This document shows, in pieces, positions 53,656-61,828 of a DNA stretch of 64,000 bases. The stretch covers positions 2,085-66,084 of the forward strand of contig NZ_ANBF01000044.1 of assembly GCF_000341025.1 (NCBI RefSeq), given 5' to 3'. Every line of letters starts with the position of its first letter. Position 1 is the first letter of the stretch. The notes beneath the pieces were generated by a model, which was given only the letters and a program-made list of their open reading frames with translations, was not told the origin of the DNA and did not search any database. This DNA comes from Nocardiopsis salina YIM 90010 (GTDB lineage Bacteria; Actinomycetota; Actinomycetes; Streptosporangiales; Streptosporangiaceae). The position numbers were made by a program, and so were the translations under genes.

Positions 53656-54159
53656 TCAGAGCGAGTGGGCCAGGCGTCCCAACGCGGCGGTGGTGGAACG
53701 GCCGGGGGTGAAGGGGAGCTCCCACGCCTGCGCCCCGAGGGCCTCGGCGCCGCGGATCTTGGCGTGGGTGTACCGGTCGCCCTCGGTGAAGGCCAGGGCG
53801 GTGGGGGAGAGAGGGCGGAGGATGTCGGCGTAGGCGGACCAGTCGGCGACCTCGGGGGCGCCGTCGATGACGAAGGAGCCGCTCACACAGCCCAGTGCTG
53901 CGATGGTCTCGGCGCGTTCCTCGGCCGGGTTGACAGGGCGTCCCGGGCCCTTCCAGGCGCGCACCCTCTGGTCGGACTCGATACCCACGACCAGGGGGAG
54001 GCCACGTTCGGCGATGGACCTCAGGAAACGCACGTGCCCCACGTGCAGAACGTCGAAGACCCCGGTGACCACGACCGGACGCTCCAGGGGCTCGGGCCGG
54101 TCGAACCAGTGCGCGCGCAGGGGCTTGACCGCCTTGTGCTGCGCGTTCGTCTCCGTCAT
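53656..54159 (-). CDS. Cytidylyltransferase-like nucleotidyltransferase
   Basis: A 167-aa HxGH-superfamily enzyme. The active site TGVFDVLHVGHVRFL lies at about residues 32-46. AWKGPGRPVNPAEERAETIAAL corresponds to the helix and loop common in glycerol-3-phosphate cytidylyltransferase and RfaE/HldE C-domains; the ISSTx-like motif is replaced by TPGRSTT. It should join a nucleotide to a phosphorylated small molecule. The ATG at 54159 has AGGTGA upstream; the frame opens at 54207. It lies 75 bp upstream of the ABC exporter on the same strand, so they may share a transcript. Confidence 0.82.
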   Translation of the reverse strand: MTETNAQHKAVKPLRAHWFDRPEPLERPVVVTGVFDVLHVGHVRFLRSIAERGLPLVVGIESDQRVRAWKGPGRPVNPAEERAETIAALGCVSGSFVIDGAPEVADWSAYADILRPLSPTALAFTEGDRYTHAKIRGAEALGAQAWELPFTPGRSTTAALGRLAHSL

Positions 54160-54355
54160 GCCGTCACCTGTTCTCGAAGCATCCGAGGGGCCCTCACGAC
54201 AGGTCAACGTACCCCTTCGAAGTGGGTATTCCGGTGCACGGGTCGGGCGAAACCGCCCCGAGGGTGCCCGGGATCACAACGGTGCGGGCCCGAACCGGAC
54301 ACTTGTTCCCTGCGTCCCAACTTCGGTACAGAGACTCTCCGGAAAGGAAGAGCCC

Positions 54356-54649
54356 ATGGCATGGGTCGTGTTGGTCGAGGAGTCCGAGGGGCTGGGACGG
54401 GACCGGTGGCGCTGGGGATTGACCGGTGTCATGGCCGGGCCGTTCCCCGACTTCGACGGCGCTGCGGATGCTGCACTGCGGCTGACGCGCGATTACCGGC
54501 CCCATCATCCGTGGTCGGAGCGGGACCGGAGCGCGTTCCGGGTCTCGCCGAGTGAGTACGTCGTGCGTGTGGTCGGTGCGACCGCCGACTTCCACTTCCG
54601 TGTGACCGTCGCAGAGAACGTCGCCCCCGGCACGGGTGCCCCAGTCTGA
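54356..54649 (+). CDS. Uncharacterised 97-residue protein
   Basis: A small protein (MAWVVLVEESEGLGRDRWRW start). It has five Trp, no Cys, no signal peptide and a C-terminal beta-rich stretch (EYVVRVVGATADFHFRVTV). The ATG has GGAAAGGAAGAG upstream, a strong ribosome binding site, and GC-rich third positions support coding. A 13-bp terminator hairpin follows 40 bp after the stop. I do not recognise the family. It is divergent from the nucleotidyltransferase gene, with about 195 bp of shared upstream DNA. Confidence 0.65.
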   Translation: MAWVVLVEESEGLGRDRWRWGLTGVMAGPFPDFDGAADAALRLTRDYRPHHPWSERDRSAFRVSPSEYVVRVVGATADFHFRVTVAENVAPGTGAPV

Positions 54650-54689
54650 CCGGATCCGGCCCCAGAGCACCTCCGGAACACCCCTGGAA

Positions 54690-54737
54690 CGCTTGGCGAG
54701 GGCGCGCGAGCGCTGGCCGGCGCCCCCTCGCCAAGCG
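54690..54737. terminator. 13-bp hairpin after the 97-residue gene
   Basis: CGCTTGGCGAGGG (54690-54702) and CCCTCGCCAAGCG (54725-54737) are perfect complements with a 22-base loop that can pair further. Confidence 0.65.
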
Positions 54738-55140
54738 GATTCGCGTCCCTGGTCGAGGTCGCGCTCACGTTTCCTGGCCGCCCCTGACCCGCATGTGATG
54801 CAGTCGCCGACGATCGCGCACCACGTGGAGCGCCTTCCACGGCCAGGCGTCCACGTACGGGCCCTGGAGCTGTCAGCGGCCGGGGGAGAGGCGTTCCTCA
54901 GCGTCCGTCAGCTCGCTGGAAGAAGTGCCGAGAACTCGATCGGTGCACAGAACGGCGCCGAGTAAGCCCGACAGGCCCCCTCCGAGGGTTCGAACCCCGA
55001 CCACAGACGTGGGAGGGCCGTGCGCCACCTGAGCCACAGGGGTGCGAGCGCCGACGAGCGCATCTGGGGGTTCGGGGACCGAAAGTAGCGCGGGGCGAGC
55101 TGCGGTGTACGAAGCACACTGCAGCTCGCCCCGCGAGCGG
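54738..55140. other. Gene-poor segment next to tRNA genes
   Basis: No convincing gene. A frame open to 54965 on the plus strand (ending LSVRQLAGRSAENSIGAQ...) has no ribosome binding site or family likeness. The right half carries a tRNA-like relic. Such gene-poor DNA beside tRNA genes is a common resting place of decayed inserts, but no integrase or direct repeat is visible. Confidence 0.45.
54967..55045 (-). pseudogene. tRNA-like relic
   Basis: The minus strand shows a well-formed T arm (CGGGG, loop TTCGAAC, CCTCG; near 54979-54995) followed by GAGGGGG. Upstream is a D-arm-like GGCTCAGGTGGCGCACGGCC. The segment between cannot form a five-pair anticodon stem with a seven-base loop, and the 5' acceptor strand pairs poorly with the 3' strand. 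It looks like a degenerate tRNA gene or recombined fragment. Confidence 0.45.
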
Positions 55141-55211
55141 AGCGGGCGACGAGAATCGAACTCGCATAACCAGCTTGGAAGGCTGGGGTTCTACCATTGA
55201 ACTACGCCCGC
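55141..55211 (-). tRNA. tRNA-Gly (anticodon TCC)
   Basis: A full 71-base cloverleaf. Acceptor GCGGGCG/CGCCCGC, D arm GTTC..GAAC, anticodon arm CCAGC-CTTCCAA-GCTGG with anticodon TCC, and T arm GCGAG-TTCGATT-CTCGT. No encoded CCA. It reads Gly GGA/GGG codons. Confidence 0.95.
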
Positions 55212-55330
55212 ATGGCGCCGGAGCCGTGGAGTTTCCTCTAGACTCGTGGAGCCGACGGAGACCAGAGTACAGTCTCCGGGGTGGTGTTCGCACACTCATC
55301 CCGGGGATGCGATCCTTGGGTCCGGCGCAG

Positions 55331-55405
55331 CGGGGTGTAGCGCAGCTTGGTTAGCGCGCATGCTTTGGGAGCATGAGGCCGCGGGTTCGAATCCCGCCAC
55401 CCCGA
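55331..55405 (+). tRNA. tRNA-Pro (anticodon TGG)
   Basis: A 75-base cloverleaf. Acceptor CGGGGTG/CACCCCG, anticodon arm CATGC-TTTGGGA-GCATG with anticodon TGG, T arm GCGGG-TTCGAAT-CCCGC. No encoded CCA. A small hairpin (CGGAGAC/GTCTCCG, 55256-55278) lies between the two divergent tRNA genes. Confidence 0.95.
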
Positions 55406-55638
55406 CGGAACCGACCGCGGTGGCACGGCTTCTGACGGCTGTGCGCCGTGGCCCCCTGTCTGTCTGCCCTAGACTTGGTGCGATCAGCAGGAAACTGTAA
55501 GTCCCAGCCCGTCGCAGGGCACCCCTTCAGAACGCGGTCGTCAGACCGTGCCCGGGGTGCGTGCGTGCATTCGCCGTTCGAGTGGTGCGCCTGCGGGCCG
55601 ACGCGGACACCAGCCGGCAAACCTAGGAGTACCGCCCC

Positions 55639-57078
55639 GTGAAGACCGATGTCGAGGAGCTCAGCCCCACCCGGGTCAAGCTGACCATCGAGGTGCCCTT
55701 CGAGGAGCTCGAGCACGCTTTCGACGAGACGTACAAGTCGCTCGCGAAGCAGGTTCGGATCAAGGGCTTCCGCCCGGGCAAGGCGCCGGCGCGGCTGATC
55801 GACCGCTACGTCGGCCGTGGAGCTGTGATCAGCGAAGCGGTCAACCACGCTGTCCCCGAGCTCTACAACGATGCTGTCCAGAAGGAGGAGATCTTCGCGC
55901 TCGGCCAGCCCGACGTCGAGGTCACCAAGCTCGAGGACAACGAGGAGCTCGCCTTCACCGCCGAGGTCGACGTCCGGCCGAAGTTCGAGGTGGAGGACCA
56001 CAAGGGCATCGAGGTGACCGTCGACAGCGCCGAGGTCACCGACGAGCAGATCGACGAGCAGATCAACACCCTGCGCGAGCGCTTCTCCACCCTCGTGGGT
56101 GTGGACCGTCCCATCGAGGACGGCGACCACCTGTCCATCGACCTGTCCGCTTCGGTGGACGGCGAGAAGCTCGACGACGTGGCCGTGAGCGGTTACTCGT
56201 ACGAGGTGGGCACGAACAACATGCTCGAGGGCCTGGACGAGACCCTGCGCGGCATGGAGGCCGGCGGCGAGGAGACCTTCAGCACGACCCTCGTCGGCGG
56301 TGAGCACGAGGGCGAGGAGGCCGACGTCTCCGTCACCGTGCACAGCGTGAAGGCGAAGGAGCTCCCGGAGCTGGACGACGAGTTCGCCCAGCTGGCGAGC
56401 GAGTTCGACACGATCGCCGAGCTCCGTGACGACGTGCGCAACCGCATGGCCGAGGTCCGTCGTATGCAGCAGCTGTCCGCTGCCCGCGACAAGGCTCTCG
56501 AGAAGCTCATCGAGCAGATCGACCTGCCGCTGCCCGACGCCGTGGTCGACGAGGAGATCGAGCGCCGCCGCCAGAGCCTTGAGCAGCAGCTCGGCCAGAG
56601 CGGCCTGAGCAAGGAGGCCTACCTCGAGTCGCAGGAGAAGACCGAGGAGGAGTTCGAGGAGGAACTGAAGACCGGCGCCAGCTCGGCGGTCAAGGCCGGC
56701 TTCATCCTCGACCAGCTCGCCCTCCAGGAGGACCTGAGCGCCGACCAGAGCGAGCTCAGCCAGTACGTGTTCGAGCAGGCCCAGCGCATGGGTGTGAGCC
56801 CGGACCAGCTGGCGCAGCACCTCGTCGAGTCCAACCAGATCCGCGTCGCCTTCACCGAGGTGGTGCGCGGTAAGGCGATGGACCTGGTCCTGGCCAACGC
56901 CAAGATCACCGATGAGGACGGGAACGTCGTCGAGCAGGAGTCCGCCTCCGAGACGGAGGAGGCCGCCAAGGCCGCCGCGTCCGCCGCTGTCGAGGCTTCC
57001 GACGAGTCGGCCGAGGCCGCTCCGGAGGGTGCCGAGGAGAGCAAGGACGAGGCGAAGGACGACGCCGAGTCCAAGTAG
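55639..57078 (+). CDS. tig: Trigger factor (ribosome-associated chaperone and PPIase)
   Basis: A 479-aa trigger factor. The ribosome-binding domain has the signature RIKGFRPGKAP (about residue 40-50). An FKBP-like PPIase domain (about 160-245) and a helical C-terminal chaperone domain follow. The last 50 residues are acidic Ala/Glu/Asp, common in actinobacteria. It shields nascent chains at the ribosome exit. The GTG at 55639 follows TAGGAG. TAGACT near 55470 is a plausible -10 for a 165-base leader. The downstream clpP1-clpP2-clpX genes repeat a conserved bacterial order, linking folding and degradation. Confidence 0.97.
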   Translation: MKTDVEELSPTRVKLTIEVPFEELEHAFDETYKSLAKQVRIKGFRPGKAPARLIDRYVGRGAVISEAVNHAVPELYNDAVQKEEIFALGQPDVEVTKLEDNEELAFTAEVDVRPKFEVEDHKGIEVTVDSAEVTDEQIDEQINTLRERFSTLVGVDRPIEDGDHLSIDLSASVDGEKLDDVAVSGYSYEVGTNNMLEGLDETLRGMEAGGEETFSTTLVGGEHEGEEADVSVTVHSVKAKELPELDDEFAQLASEFDTIAELRDDVRNRMAEVRRMQQLSAARDKALEKLIEQIDLPLPDAVVDEEIERRRQSLEQQLGQSGLSKEAYLESQEKTEEEFEEELKTGASSAVKAGFILDQLALQEDLSADQSELSQYVFEQAQRMGVSPDQLAQHLVESNQIRVAFTEVVRGKAMDLVLANAKITDEDGNVVEQESASETEEAAKAAASAAVEASDESAEAAPEGAEESKDEAKDDAESK

Positions 57079-57104
57079 TCCCGCCCCGGCAGGACGCATT
57101 TTTC

Positions 57105-57142
57105 GGGCCCCGCCGGTGACCCCTGGGTCGCCTGCGGGGCCC
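57105..57142. terminator. Hairpin terminator after tig
   Basis: GGGCCCCGC (57105-57113) and GCGGGGCCC (57134-57142) form a 9-bp stem, separating tig from the clp genes so that clpP1 needs its own promoter. Confidence 0.6.
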
Positions 57143-57192
57143 ACCGCGTTCGCCGGTGGAGGAAGGCCCAGATCACAGCGCCGGGCAACATG

Positions 57193-57206
57193 CGCTCAAA
57201 GCGAAC
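57193..57206 (-). promoter_or_regulatory. ClgR-type operator upstream of clpP1
   Basis: Read on the minus strand this is GTTCGC-TTTGA-GCG, an exact match to the Streptomyces ClgR consensus GTTCGC-N5-GCG. A weaker plus-strand copy, GTTCGC-N5-GAG, starts at 57148. A possible promoter (TTGTCG 57235-57240, TATCGC 57257-57262) follows, placing the site where an activator would sit. Confidence 0.65.
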
Positions 57207-57293
57207 AGCCTCGGGATCCGTGCGTCCACGGTGCTTGTCGGCGTTAGTGTCTGGGGTATCGCAGCCGTTTCGATTCCGGAGCAGGTGACGAGA

Positions 57294-57920
57294 GTGCCGC
57301 CGATTGATGAGTCCACGTTCGACGCTCGTACGTCGGACCCGCAGCTTTCCCCTTTTATGGAGCAGACGCCTCAGCGCCTGTTGCGCCAGCGAATCGTTTT
57401 CCTCGGGCAGCAGGTCGACGACGAGATCGCCAACCGCCTCGTGGGTGAACTCCTGCTGCTGTCCGCCGAGGACCGCCAGCGGGACATCACGATGTACATC
57501 AACTCGCCCGGTGGTTCGGTGACCGCCGGTATGGCGATCTACGACGTCATGCAGTACATCCCCAACGACGTACGGACCGTGGGTATCGGTCTGGCAGCGT
57601 CCATGGGCCAGATGCTTCTGTGCGCGGGTGCACCGGGCAAGCGTTACGCCCTGCCGCACACGCGCGTCATGATGCACCAGCCCTCCGGTGGTATCGGGGG
57701 TACGGCCTCCGACATCCGCATCCTGGCCGACCAGCTTCTCTACGTGAAGAAGATGTTCCTGGAGCGGGTCTCCCACCACACCGGCCAGCCGCTCGAGCAG
57801 ATCGAGAAGGACGCCGACCGGGACCGTTGGTTCACTGCGCAGCAGTCCCTGGAGTACGGCTTCATCGACGAGGTCCTGGAGGGGTCCCTCGACGTGACCG
57901 GGGACCGGAACCAGAGTTGA
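57294..57920 (+). CDS. clpP1: ATP-dependent Clp protease proteolytic subunit 1
   Basis: A 208-aa ClpP serine protease. The catalytic Ser is in [11 protein letters not shown] (about residue 102), His in [10 protein letters not shown] and Asp in DADRDRWF. It forms a heptameric ring stacked with ClpP2 and docked to ClpX or ClpC. The GTG at 57294 has AGGTGA five bases upstream; another GTG at 57285 is possible, and the frame is open further upstream but unlike ClpP. The short propeptide-like start is normal for actinobacteria. A ClgR site upstream suggests activation by ClgR. Confidence 0.96.
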   Translation: MPPIDESTFDARTSDPQLSPFMEQTPQRLLRQRIVFLGQQVDDEIANRLVGELLLLSAEDRQRDITMYINSPGGSVTAGMAIYDVMQYIPNDVRTVGIGLAASMGQMLLCAGAPGKRYALPHTRVMMHQPSGGIGGTASDIRILADQLLYVKKMFLERVSHHTGQPLEQIEKDADRDRWFTAQQSLEYGFIDEVLEGSLDVTGDRNQS

Positions 57921-57969
57921 GCCCGTCGTACCTTGTTCCAGGAACGGCGCAGTGCGTGGAAGGCGTGAA

Positions 57970-58629
57970 ATGACCGAGTTCAACCCGAGCAGTCTCATCG
58001 GCGGCATGGCCCCCTCGGCTCCGCAGAGCCGCTACGTCCTGCCGTCCTTCACCGAGCGGACGTCCTACGGCGTCAAGGAGATGAATCCGTACAACAAGCT
58101 CTTCGAGGAGCGGATCATCTTCGTCGGCGTCCAGATCGACGACGTCTCGGCCAACGACCTGATGGCGCAGCTCATCACGTTGGAGCAGCTCGACTCCGAG
58201 CGCGACATCCAGATGTACATCAACTCCCCGGGCGGGTCGTTCACGTCGCTGATGGCGATCTACGACACCATGCAGTTCGTCCGTCCGGACATTCAGACGG
58301 TGTGCATCGGCCAGGCCGCGTCCGCCGCGGCGATCCTGCTGGCCGGCGGGACCCAGGGCAAGCGCGGTGCGCTGCCCAACGCGCGGATGATGATCCACCA
58401 GCCCGCCACCGAGGGCATGCACGGCCAGGCCAGTGACATCGAGATCCAGGCCAACGAGATCACCCGGATCCGCCAGCAGCTCGAAGAGACGCTGGCCAAG
58501 CACACGGGGCGTTCGGCCGAGCAGGTCTCGGACGACATCGAGCGGGACAAGATCCTGACCTCCGAGGAGGCCGTGGACTACGGTCTCATCGACTTCGTGC
58601 TCCCCTACCGCAAGGCTTCCCTGAAGTAG
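57970..58629 (+). CDS. clpP2: ATP-dependent Clp protease proteolytic subunit 2
   Basis: A 219-aa second ClpP subunit. Ser is in [14 protein letters not shown], His in [11 protein letters not shown] and Asp in DDIERDKIL, all intact. About 35 N-terminal residues before the core ([20 protein letters not shown]) resemble the propeptide removed in mycobacterial and Streptomyces ClpP2. The ATG lies 49 bp after clpP1 with GGAAGG seven bases upstream, so both are co-transcribed and assemble into the mixed ClpP1P2 tetradecamer. Confidence 0.97.
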   Translation: MTEFNPSSLIGGMAPSAPQSRYVLPSFTERTSYGVKEMNPYNKLFEERIIFVGVQIDDVSANDLMAQLITLEQLDSERDIQMYINSPGGSFTSLMAIYDTMQFVRPDIQTVCIGQAASAAAILLAGGTQGKRGALPNARMMIHQPATEGMHGQASDIEIQANEITRIRQQLEETLAKHTGRSAEQVSDDIERDKILTSEEAVDYGLIDFVLPYRKASLK

Positions 58630-58790
58630 GGTGCACGGGCGACACGAGCGTCGAACCGGCCCGGTACCTGACCCGCCTGGGACAGACTGGTGGTGAAGCC
58701 GGTCCGGTTCGTCGCTTAGTCTGGCGAAGAGCGACACACAGATCGCCTCGCCCGCCGGGCGGGGTGGCCTTAGTTTTGAGGAGTGGCTGG

Positions 58791-60071
58791 GTGGCACGCA
58801 TCGGCGACGGCGGGGACCTGCTGAAGTGCTCGTTCTGTGGCAAGAGCCAGAAGCAGGTGAAGAAGCTCATCGCTGGCCCCGGTGTGTACATCTGCGATGA
58901 GTGCATCGAACTGTGCAACGAGATCATCGAAGAGGAACTCGCCGACGCCACCGACCTCACCTGGGATTCCCTTCCCAAACCCCGTGAGATCTACGAGTTC
59001 CTCGACTCCTACGTGATCGGCCAGGAGCGCGCGAAGAAGGCGCTGTCCGTGGCCGTCTACAACCACTACAAGCGTGTGCGTTCGGAGGGTGAGCGGCCCG
59101 GCGACGAGGACGTCGAGATCGCCAAGTCCAACATCCTCCTGCTCGGCCCGACGGGTTCGGGCAAGACGCTGCTCGCGCAGACCCTCGCCAAGATCCTCAA
59201 CGTCCCCTTCGCGATCGCCGATGCCACGGTGTTGACCGAGGCCGGCTACGTGGGCGAGGACGTCGAGAACATACTCCTGAAGTTGATCCAGGCCGCCGAC
59301 TACGACGTCAAGAAGGCCGAGACCGGGATCATCTACATCGACGAGGTCGACAAGGTCGCCCGCAAGAGCGAGAACCCGTCGATCACCAGAGACGTCTCCG
59401 GCGAGGGTGTGCAGCAGGCGCTGCTGAAGATCCTGGAGGGCACGACCGCGAGCGTTCCTCCGCAGGGCGGGCGCAAGCACCCGCACCAGGAGTTCATCCA
59501 GATCGACACCACCAACGTGCTCTTCATCTGCGGTGGTGCCTTCGCTGGGCTCGACAAGATCATCGACTCGCGCACGGGCCAGCAGGGCATGGGCTTCAAC
59601 GCGGAGCTGCGCCCCAAGAGCGAGGTCGACAGCAGTGAGGTCTTCGCCGAGGCGATGCCCGAGGACCTGCTCAAGTTCGGCATGATCCCGGAGTTCATCG
59701 GGCGTCTGCCGGTGATCACGAGCGTGCACGACCTCGACAACCCGGCGTTGATCCGGATCCTCACCGAGCCGAAGAACGCCCTGGTCAAGCAGTATCAGCG
59801 GCTCTTCGACCTCGACGACGTGGAGCTGGAGTTCTCCGAGGACGCCCTCTCCGCGATCGCCGAGCAGGGCATCATCCGCGGCACAGGCGCCCGCGGTCTG
59901 CGCGCGATCATCGAGGAGGTCCTCCTCTCGGTGATGTACGAGGTGCCCAGCCGCGAGGACGTGGGCCAGGTGATCATCACCCGCGAGGCGGTCGAGGAGC
60001 ACGTGAACCCGACGATCGTGCCCCGCAATCAGCTCGGTGACGACGACGGACAGCAGGAGAAGTCTGCTTAG
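58791..60071 (+). CDS. clpX: ATP-dependent Clp protease ATP-binding subunit ClpX
   Basis: A 426-aa AAA+ unfoldase. The N-terminal zinc finger [20 protein letters not shown] through [10 protein letters not shown] binds adaptors and substrates. Walker A is [12 protein letters not shown] and Walker [10 protein letters not shown]. The pore loop region is [10 protein letters not shown], and the sensor-2 element is [14 protein letters not shown]. It delivers substrates to ClpP1P2. The GTG at 58791 follows GAGGAG at seven bases. The 160-bp gap after clpP2, with TAGTCT near 58718 and TAGTTT near 58771, may hold a separate promoter. An imperfect terminator hairpin follows. Confidence 0.97.
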   Translation: MARIGDGGDLLKCSFCGKSQKQVKKLIAGPGVYICDECIELCNEIIEEELADATDLTWDSLPKPREIYEFLDSYVIGQERAKKALSVAVYNHYKRVRSEGERPGDEDVEIAKSNILLLGPTGSGKTLLAQTLAKILNVPFAIADATVLTEAGYVGEDVENILLKLIQAADYDVKKAETGIIYIDEVDKVARKSENPSITRDVSGEGVQQALLKILEGTTASVPPQGGRKHPHQEFIQIDTTNVLFICGGAFAGLDKIIDSRTGQQGMGFNAELRPKSEVDSSEVFAEAMPEDLLKFGMIPEFIGRLPVITSVHDLDNPALIRILTEPKNALVKQYQRLFDLDDVELEFSEDALSAIAEQGIIRGTGARGLRAIIEEVLLSVMYEVPSREDVGQVIITREAVEEHVNPTIVPRNQLGDDDGQQEKSA

Positions 60072-60090
60072 ACCGCAGATGCCCTGTGCG

Positions 60091-60123
60091 GGGGCGGTCC
60101 CGGATCTCTTCCGGGGCGGCCCC
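60091..60123. terminator. Hairpin after clpX
   Basis: The arms 60091-60104 and 60110-60123 pair at 12 of 14 positions with a 5-base loop, 20 bp after the clpX stop. Confidence 0.55.
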
Positions 60124-60146
60124 ACGTGTGTGGAGCCTTGCTGCCG

Positions 60147-60178
60147 GCTTGCCATGTGCAAGTGGCTTCCGATAGAGC
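60147..60178 (+). promoter_or_regulatory. Promoter of four-helix membrane protein gene, leaderless layout
   Basis: TTGCCA near 60150 and TAGAGC (60173-60178) make a plausible -35/-10 pair with roughly 18 bases between them. The ATG follows exactly six bases after the -10. Confidence 0.45.
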
Positions 60179-60184
60179 GGCTGC

Positions 60185-60841
60185 ATGCCCCTCACCGAAT
60201 TCCACCCCCTCCGCCGCCGGCTCATCGGGATCCAGATGCGTGCCCAGGCCCGGCCCGTGGGTACCGCCGTCGTGCAAGGCGCTGTCGCCGGCCTTGTCTT
60301 CGGGGGCTTGTGGTTCCTGCAATTGCACTTCGGTCTGCTGCCGAGGAGTGGTGGTGCGTCCACGGCCGAGAACGTGCGCTGGGGTGTGGTCACCGGTGTG
60401 TTCTTCGGGTTGTCGACGGGGGTGTGGTCCGGCTGGTTCGGTCGGCGCCTCAACCCCCGTCCTCCGCCTGTGGACACCGGTGCAGAGAGGGTCGTGGCTG
60501 CGCGGGGACAGCTCAAGCGGGGACGACTGGGTGGTGACACCGAGACCGACCGGCTCACCGTGCACTTCGCCGGCCAACTGCTGCGGACACCGTGGATGCC
60601 CAAGACCATGGGTGTGCTCTTCGTGCTCGGGGCCGCTCTCAACTGGGTCCCGGTCCTCACCGGCCCGAGCACCTGGATCAATGTCCTCGGCGCTGTGATG
60701 TTCACGGTGGCGGTGGGATCCGTGGTGGTCGCCCACCGGTGGATGTTGCGCAGGCGAGCCCTGGCCGAACGGGTCCTGGCCGAGGCGGAGGTACGCCTGG
60801 GCCAGGACCGCACCACCGAGGACGAGGCCGGGGAATTGTGA
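60185..60841 (+). CDS. Uncharacterised four-helix membrane protein
   Basis: A 218-aa protein with four predicted transmembrane helices (about residues 25-48, 65-88, 140-160 and 165-188) and basic loops, including RRLIGIQMRAQARP at the N-terminus and HRWMLRRRALAERV after the last helix. It ends in an acidic tail. The pairing of helices suggests a two-fold repeat. I do not recognise the family. No enzyme motifs are present. It lies between clpX and the convergent DUF305 gene and seems to have its own leaderless promoter. Confidence 0.7.
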   Translation: MPLTEFHPLRRRLIGIQMRAQARPVGTAVVQGAVAGLVFGGLWFLQLHFGLLPRSGGASTAENVRWGVVTGVFFGLSTGVWSGWFGRRLNPRPPPVDTGAERVVAARGQLKRGRLGGDTETDRLTVHFAGQLLRTPWMPKTMGVLFVLGAALNWVPVLTGPSTWINVLGAVMFTVAVGSVVVAHRWMLRRRALAERVLAEAEVRLGQDRTTEDEAGEL

Positions 60842-60855
60842 GGCCGGACCCGGGG

Positions 60856-61563
60856 TCAGCCGTCCTCCAGGATGCGTTCCATACGGGAGATCTCGGTGTT
60901 CTGCTCGGCGATGAGGTCGTTGGCCATCTCCTGGACCTGGCGGTCGCTGCCGTCGGCCATGACGTCCTCGGCCATGGTGACCGCGCCCCGGTGGTGCTCG
61001 CTCATGAGCTCGACGAAGAGCTGGTCGAAGTCGTCGCCGTCAGAGGTCTCCAGGCGTTCGAGGTCCTCTTCGGAGACCATGCCCTCCATGTTGTCGTGGT
61101 CGACGTCGAGCACGCACTCGGCGACGTCCTCGCCCTCGGCGTGGTGTTCGCCGTCGCCCTCGAGGCCGCAGAAGTTCTGGTGGGCGGGGTTCTCGCGGGC
61201 CGGTGCGAAGACGTTGTCCTCCAGCCAGCTCTCCATCGCGGTGATCTCCGGTTCCTGTGCTGCGGAGATACGGTCGGCGATGCGTTCGATGCCGTCGCGC
61301 TCGTGGCGGTCGGGGGCCAGGTCGGTCATCTCCAGGGCCTGCGCGTGGTGCTCGATCATCATCACGAGGTACTCCACGTCGGCCTCGTTGTGGCCCTGTT
61401 CCTCGGCGAGGGCGGCGATCTGTTCCTGGGTGGCGGGTGAGGAGGACGCCCCGGGCTCCCCGGGGGCGATGACGTTGGCGGACTCCTGGTCGGTGTCGTC
61501 GGTGCAGGCGGTGGCGGCGAGCAGGACGAAGGCCGATCCTGTGGCGAGTGCGAGGCGGCGCAC
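60856..61563 (-). CDS. DUF305 family secreted lipoprotein
   Basis: A 235-aa protein with a signal peptide and a Cys after LLAATA (about residue 20), a plausible though imperfect lipobox. It has two DUF305 halves (ferritin-like helical bundle): DVEYLVMMIEHHAQALEM and FVELMSEHHRGAVTMAEDV, each with the His-His element, plus paired helices AAQEPEITAMESWL and AEQNTEISRMERIL. DUF305 proteins are found at the cell surface, sometimes with copper-handling genes; none is adjacent. The GTG at 61563 has GGAGGA six bases upstream. The promoter is well formed. Confidence 0.88.
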   Translation of the reverse strand: MRRLALATGSAFVLLAATACTDDTDQESANVIAPGEPGASSSPATQEQIAALAEEQGHNEADVEYLVMMIEHHAQALEMTDLAPDRHERDGIERIADRISAAQEPEITAMESWLEDNVFAPARENPAHQNFCGLEGDGEHHAEGEDVAECVLDVDHDNMEGMVSEEDLERLETSDGDDFDQLFVELMSEHHRGAVTMAEDVMADGSDRQVQEMANDLIAEQNTEISRMERILEDG

Positions 61564-61639
61564 GAGGTGTCCTCCAGGGGTGGGGGCGGGCGCGGGCACA
61601 GGGCCCGCGGTGTCGGCCGTGTGCGACACCCTGCCGGTT

Positions 61640-61669
61640 TTTCTACTCAGTCCGTGGCTGTTTTGTCCA
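61640..61669 (-). promoter_or_regulatory. Promoter of DUF305 lipoprotein gene
   Basis: On the minus strand, -35 TGGACA (61669-61664) is 18 bases from -10 TAGAAA (61645-61640). Transcription would start about 70 bases before the GTG at 61563. The region lies in an unusually AT-rich divergent gap. Confidence 0.55.
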
Positions 61670-61828
61670 GCCCTGGCCTCCGGTGGCGAGCCCCGGTCGA
61701 GTTGGCCACATGCATGCCCCTTAAGTCGCCAGATGTCCGTTCTCGGTGTTTCGACTGGTCTGTGGTCTGTGTGGTGAGTACAACAAAAAGTAGTAATACG
61801 ACTGCTTTCTGTGTTTTCGGGGGTGGGT

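Noticed and set aside
54636-54965. 109-residue plus-strand frame next to the tRNA relic
   Set aside because: It overlaps the previous gene's end, has no ribosome binding site, contains the terminator hairpin and shows no family likeness.
55142-55405. Prophage or integrative element attachment site at the tRNA genes
   Set aside because: Both tRNAs are intact, and no integrase, direct repeat of a tRNA 3' end or phage gene is within the window.
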